NCBI RefSeq assembly: GCF_002498315.1
Contig: NZ_DAGX01000002.1
Span: 810,067 to 874,066 of the forward strand
Origin: Methanofollis sp. UBA420
GTDB lineage: Archaea > Halobacteriota > Methanomicrobia > Methanomicrobiales > Methanofollaceae
Direction of reading: 5' to 3'
DNA length: 64,000 bases
Position 1 is the stretch's first letter. Each line of letters begins with the position of its first letter. Made by a program: the position numbers and the translations under genes. The notes under the pieces were generated by a model. It was not told the DNA's origin and ran no database searches. It saw only the letters and a program-made list of their open reading frames with translations. Positions 60,583 to 64,000 of this stretch are shown here, piece by piece.

Positions 60583-60618
60583 ATTCCAAATAATCTCCTA
60601 TTAGAGATTAATTGGAAT
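60583..60618. repeat. 15-bp inverted repeat near the CNNM-like gene end
   Basis: Arms ATTCCAAATAATCTC (60583-60597) and GAGATTAATTGGAAT (60604-60618) pair with one mismatch around CTATTA. It sits 30 nt beyond the stop of the minus-strand CNNM-like gene and could help end that transcript. The remainder of the gap 60308-60647 holds nothing I can support. Confidence 0.5.
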
Positions 60619-60647
60619 AAAGGGAAACATTATTCACATCAAATGAA

Positions 60648-61961
60648 TTATTTTCCGGTTGGGGCTGCGGGAACCCGCGTAACCAGCACTTTATCCACGC
60701 GGTTGCCGTCCATATCGACCACCTCATACCGCAGGTCACCCAGTTCGATATAATCACCTGTTGTGGGTATCCGCTCCAGGATATACATGATCAACCCGGC
60801 AAGAGAGTGGTAACGCCCCTCTTCCTCCCCGGGAAAGACATCCACAGAGAGAACATCCTTAATATTATCGACGGCGGCACTTCCGTCAATCAGCCATGAA
60901 CCATCCTCCCTGACGACCACCGGCACCTCGGCCCGCTCTCCGAGGGTACGGACATCCCCCACAATTGCCTCCAGGACATCATGGAGGGTCACAAGACCCT
61001 GGACACTTCCATATTCATCAGCAACCAGGACAATATTCAATCCAGTCTCCTTGAATGATTCGATGAGTTTCAGGACCTCGATACCCTCGGGGACAAAGAA
61101 GGGCTTTGTCATGGCGGCCCTGATAGCGTGGGGAGCGCCTTCCTCCATCTTCGCCAGGACATTCTTGACAGACACCATGCCGACAATATTTTCCAGGTCT
61201 CCTTCGAATACAGGAAATCTGGAGCGGCCACTCGATATCATCTTCTTCAGGTTTTCCTCGTCAGGGTCGTCGAGATCGAGCGCAATAATATGGGGACGAG
61301 GCGTCATCAGGGACGCAACCCGGCGGCCATCAAGATCAAATACCCCCTCTACCATGTTCAATTCGGACTTCGCAAAGACCCCGGCATCTGCTCCCTCCTC
61401 AAGCATGATCTTGATCTCCTCTTCAGTGACAGGGGATTCCGGGGCATCTCTGATCCCCATGACCCTGAGCACGGTCTCGGTTGAACGACCGAGCACGAAC
61501 ACAATCGGTGTCGCGATGACCGAGAGAAACTGCATCGGTCGTGCAACTGCTGATGCAATATTCTCCGCACCGGTGAGGGCGATGCGTTTCGGGACGAGTT
61601 CTCCGAAGATCAGGGTCAGGTAGGTAATGACCAGGACCACCAGTGTGATGCTCATCACTTCGCTGTAGGGCGCAAGGGCAGGGATCTCCTGAAAGAAGGG
61701 TGCGACTCCCTCAGCAACTGTAGCACCGCCAAAGGCACCGGCAAGGATGCCCACCAGGCTGATGCCAATCTGGATGGTCGAGAGGAACGCAGTGGGTTCG
61801 TTCGCAAGTGCGAGCGCCGTTGCCGCACCGGCATCTCCCTTCTCGGCACGTTGCTGGAGTCGAGTTTTCCTTGCCGAGACGATAGCAAATTCAGACATGG
61901 CAAAGATGCCATTGAGCACAATAAGAATAAGGATAATAGCAATCTCAATGAGATATGACAT
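60648..61961 (-). CDS. CNNM/HlyC-type CBS-domain membrane protein
   Basis: A 437-residue protein with an N-terminal DUF21 transmembrane domain (LIVLNGIFAMSEFAIVSARK, LIFGELVPKRIAL), a CBS-domain pair (about residues 205-330) and a C-terminal CorC_HlyC domain (LGDLRYEVVDMDGNRVDKV). Relatives transport or sense magnesium and related cations; hemolysin annotation is historical. TATA-like ATTATATAATA lies 25-35 nt before the ATG. It is monocistronic. Confidence 0.93.
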   Translation of the reverse strand: MSYLIEIAIILILIVLNGIFAMSEFAIVSARKTRLQQRAEKGDAGAATALALANEPTAFLSTIQIGISLVGILAGAFGGATVAEGVAPFFQEIPALAPYSEVMSITLVVLVITYLTLIFGELVPKRIALTGAENIASAVARPMQFLSVIATPIVFVLGRSTETVLRVMGIRDAPESPVTEEEIKIMLEEGADAGVFAKSELNMVEGVFDLDGRRVASLMTPRPHIIALDLDDPDEENLKKMISSGRSRFPVFEGDLENIVGMVSVKNVLAKMEEGAPHAIRAAMTKPFFVPEGIEVLKLIESFKETGLNIVLVADEYGSVQGLVTLHDVLEAIVGDVRTLGERAEVPVVVREDGSWLIDGSAAVDNIKDVLSVDVFPGEEEGRYHSLAGLIMYILERIPTTGDYIELGDLRYEVVDMDGNRVDKVLVTRVPAAPTGK

Positions 61962-62298
61962 TTGAATTGGTAAAATATTACAGACGATATTATATAATCA
62001 TTTGGAGAGAGGAAATACAGGCGCAGACACTCAGGGACTCCAATTTACATAGCGACATACTGTCTGACCGGCATCGTTCATCCCTCATATTCACTCCATA
62101 AACGCGATGAGACCCCTTCTTTAGCCTCTCGATCTGGTGCTTATAAATCCGGATGAAATATCCGTTGTTTACTATCGCTGTTTTCCGAAGATCGCAGACA
62201 TCTTTTCGTGCTTCTTGCGTCCATGATCGAGCCCGGTACCACGGTCGCCCCAACCCGATCCTTTTTCTCCCCATGACAGAGACACAGAGTACCAGTCC
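61962..62298. promoter_or_regulatory. Divergent promoter region
   Basis: The left part holds the TATA box of the minus-strand CNNM-like gene (61986-61996). The rest, to the PHP gene, has no supported gene; a TTTATAAGCACC-like word on the minus strand near 62137 is AT-rich but has no obvious target. Confidence 0.4.
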
Positions 62299-63165
62299 AT
62301 GCACTCTGGAGACACCCCCCTCAGGCCAGACCCCGGCGAGATCCTCTTCCAAAAGCCCGCACGAGAGGATCTCTCAGGCCCCGGCCTCCTCGCGGCCGAC
62401 CTGCACGTCCACACCAACCACTCGGACGCCCCGACGCGGGTGAGAGACGCCCTGAAATTCGCCGCACGGCAGGGCATTGGTCTTGCGATCACCGACCACA
62501 ACCAGATCAGCGGCGCCCTGGAGGCGTGCCGGGCCGGTACCGGCGTTCCCGTCATCCCGGGCATCGAGGTGAGTGCAGACGACGGCCCCCACCTCCTCCT
62601 GTACTTCGCCGCGACCGCTGACCTGGAGGACTTCCACACCAGACACATCGAGAGGAAGAAGAGAGACGGACCCTTCATCGCCATCAGGATGACCACGGAG
62701 GAAATCCTGGATGCACGAGAGGGCTACCACTCCGTCGCCGTCGAGGCGCACCCCTGCGGCTATGCCCTCCTGAACAGGGGCATCCAGCGAGGCCGGGACA
62801 GTACCGGAACCTTCTCCCGCCTTGACGCCATCGAAGTGATCTCGGGCGGCATGGCTCGCACCCACAACCTGAAGGCCGCGGCCCTGGCCAGGCGGCACGG
62901 CCTCGGGCAGACGGGCGGGACAGATGCCCACCTCCTCCGCGATATCGGGGGCGTCGTCACCTGTGCCCGGGCCGGGACAGTTGAGGAGTTCCTGGGCGCC
63001 ATCGTGCACCGCGAGACGGCGGTGGTTGGGCAGGAAACGAGCGTCCTCCGGAAGGCGGCAATGGGGGCGGCCGTCCTCCCCCGCCACCTCCCGTACGCCC
63101 TGCCCATCCTGCAGGACCGGGGAGAGCACCTGCTGACGATCGCCCTCTCCTGCCTGAAACACTAA
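62299..63165 (+). CDS. PHP-domain phosphoesterase
   Basis: A 288-residue metal-dependent phosphoesterase. Metal motifs: ADLHVHTNHSD (residues 33-43), ITDHNQISG, GIEVSADDG, VEAHPCGY and GGTDAHLL. Substrate unknown; relatives hydrolyse nucleotides or phosphoesters such as histidinol phosphate or pAp. It overlaps the phospholipase-D-like gene tail to tail by 4 nt. Confidence 0.88.
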   Translation: MHSGDTPLRPDPGEILFQKPAREDLSGPGLLAADLHVHTNHSDAPTRVRDALKFAARQGIGLAITDHNQISGALEACRAGTGVPVIPGIEVSADDGPHLLLYFAATADLEDFHTRHIERKKRDGPFIAIRMTTEEILDAREGYHSVAVEAHPCGYALLNRGIQRGRDSTGTFSRLDAIEVISGGMARTHNLKAAALARRHGLGQTGGTDAHLLRDIGGVVTCARAGTVEEFLGAIVHRETAVVGQETSVLRKAAMGAAVLPRHLPYALPILQDRGEHLLTIALSCLKH

Positions 63166-64000
63166 CCCAGGGGCGAGAAGAGACGGGAGATCGACTCCTT
63201 GACCCGCACCAGACGGGGACGTTTCGCGTAGCTTTCCTGCGTGATCTCGGTGCAGACGGCGAGGTCTTCGACAAAACGCCTCTTCAGGTCGGCCCCGACG
63301 GCCGGGTCGTAGAAGAAAGCGTTCGCCTCGAAGTTCAGCCGGAAACTCCGCACGTCCCAGTTGGCACTGCCGACCGAGCCTGCTGTCCCGTCGACGACGA
63401 TGGTCTTCGCGTGGATGAAACCATTGTCATAGGTGTACGCCCGCACCCCCGCGTCGAGGAGGTCGGCGACGAAGGAGAGGCTCGCCCAGTAGACAAAGGG
63501 GTGGTCTGGCTTGCAGGGGATCATCACCCGCACGTCGACGCCGGAGAGGGCCGCAAGGCGGAGGGCGTCGGTGACGCTGTCGTCGGGGATGAAGTACGGA
63601 CTCTGGATGTACACCGACGACCGGGCCGCGTAGATCAGCTTGACATAGCCCTCCTTGATCGGGCTCCACCTGGTGTCGGGACCGCAGGAGACGATCTGGA
63701 CAGGCGTCGTGCCGGGAGACGTGCCGGACGGGGGAAAATAGGCCTGCTCATAGCCGAGATACTCCTCCGTGACATAGTTCCAGTCGAGGAGGAAGCGGAG
63801 TTGCAGCATCTTCACCGCGTCGCCGACGATCCTGACGGCAGTGTCCCGCCAGTAGCCGAGAGGCCCTGTCCCGAGGTACTCGTCCCCGATATTGAACCCC
63901 CCGATGAAGCCGATCGTCCCGTCGATGACGGCGATCTTCCGGTGATTGCGATAGTTCACCCGGTAGAGAGAAGGAAAGAAGACTCCGATCCTGCCGCCGG
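63162..64000 (-). CDS. Phospholipase D-like/cardiolipin synthase family protein (5' end outside window)
   Basis: The C-terminal approximately 279 residues are visible; the frame stays open to the window edge and upstream residues RIGVFFPSLYRVNYRNHRK continue the family, so the GTG at 63959 is not the true start. Both HKD motifs are present: HRKIAVIDGTIGFIGG and HAKTIVVDGTAGSVGSANWD. It probably transfers phosphatidyl groups to make archaeal cardiolipin-type or other polar lipids at the membrane. Confidence 0.9.
   Translation of the reverse strand, partial: GGRIGVFFPSLYRVNYRNHRKIAVIDGTIGFIGGFNIGDEYLGTGPLGYWRDTAVRIVGDAVKMLQLRFLLDWNYVTEEYLGYEQAYFPPSGTSPGTTPVQIVSCGPDTRWSPIKEGYVKLIYAARSSVYIQSPYFIPDDSVTDALRLAALSGVDVRVMIPCKPDHPFVYWASLSFVADLLDAGVRAYTYDNGFIHAKTIVVDGTAGSVGSANWDVRSFRLNFEANAFFYDPAVGADLKRRFVEDLAVCTEITQESYAKRPRLVRVKESISRLFSPLG

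Overview
The window reads as a chromosomal segment of a GC-rich methanogenic euryarchaeon, most likely of the order Methanomicrobiales (Methanofollis/Methanoculleus-like; the genus is my inference). Evidence: a methanofuran biosynthesis gene (mfnB), an HdrA-like heterodisulfide reductase flavoprotein, a UbiA-type archaeal ether-lipid prenyltransferase, proteasome alpha subunit, protein RNase P subunits, ribosomal proteins L15e and L37Ae, NAC, prefoldin, SBDS, an intron-containing tRNA-Tyr, and many TATA boxes about 25-30 nt upstream of start codons, implying leaderless transcripts. Coding is dense, with frequent ATGA-type overlaps inside operons.

Layout. 0-14 kb: a pyruvate-kinase C-domain-like protein, membrane proteins, valS, a flippase, a decayed hicBA toxin-antitoxin pair, tmk, a HisA/HisF-related gene divergent from mfnB, guaB, an ArsR-type regulator with a small heat-shock protein. 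14-25 kb: a surface-polysaccharide region (epimerase, CapA-like protein, flippase, serine-acetyltransferase-like protein, ATP-grasp ligase, asparagine-synthase-like protein, mannose-1-phosphate guanylyltransferase, radical SAM/SPASM protein). 25-27.4 kb: remnants of a nucleotidyltransferase/HEPN system, then a two-gene unit of a HEAT-repeat protein and a SLOG-like membrane protein. 27.4-31 kb: tRNA-Tyr and tRNA-Asp, a 2-isopropylmalate-synthase-family gene with a disrupted 5' end, a transglutaminase-like protein. 31-35.5 kb: a long information-processing operon (L15e, RNase P, proteasome, SBDS, L37Ae, RpoP, Brix, Pcc1, prefoldin). 36-38 kb: moaC and nnr. 38.2-42 kb: a TasA/SipW-type extracellular fibre locus with an unusual repeat protein. 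42-46.3 kb: RecJ-like nuclease, PUA protein, NAC, TrmI, PyrB, PyrI. 46.6-49.8 kb: a broken zinc-ribbon gene and an AT-rich island with one 877-residue orphan membrane protein. 49.8-64 kb: coaD, gamma-carbonic-anhydrase-like protein, HdrA-like protein, mtnA, DUF116, bactofilin-like protein, UbiA, DUF3160 lipoprotein, tRNA-Arg, trm1, DRG GTPase, tRNA-Glu, CNNM/HlyC transporter-like protein, PHP phosphoesterase and a phospholipase-D-like gene cut by the window end.

The most interesting signals are: (1) a dispersed mosaic of tiny hairpins (7-9 bp stems, nearly always 3-nt loops) that fills several gene-free gaps and appears to follow a grammar of hairpin - TGTTC linker - hairpin; (2) the TasA/SipW locus, whose large secreted protein carries three tandem collar-like repeats of exactly 108 residues, each with two His-Thr-His motifs exactly 35 residues apart; (3) the HEAT + SLOG/2TM gene pair beside decayed toxin-antitoxin remnants; (4) the AT-rich orphan island; and (5) a frame disruption at the 5' end of the leuA-family gene. 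I saw no CRISPR array, rRNA, intact insertion sequence or recognisable replication origin.
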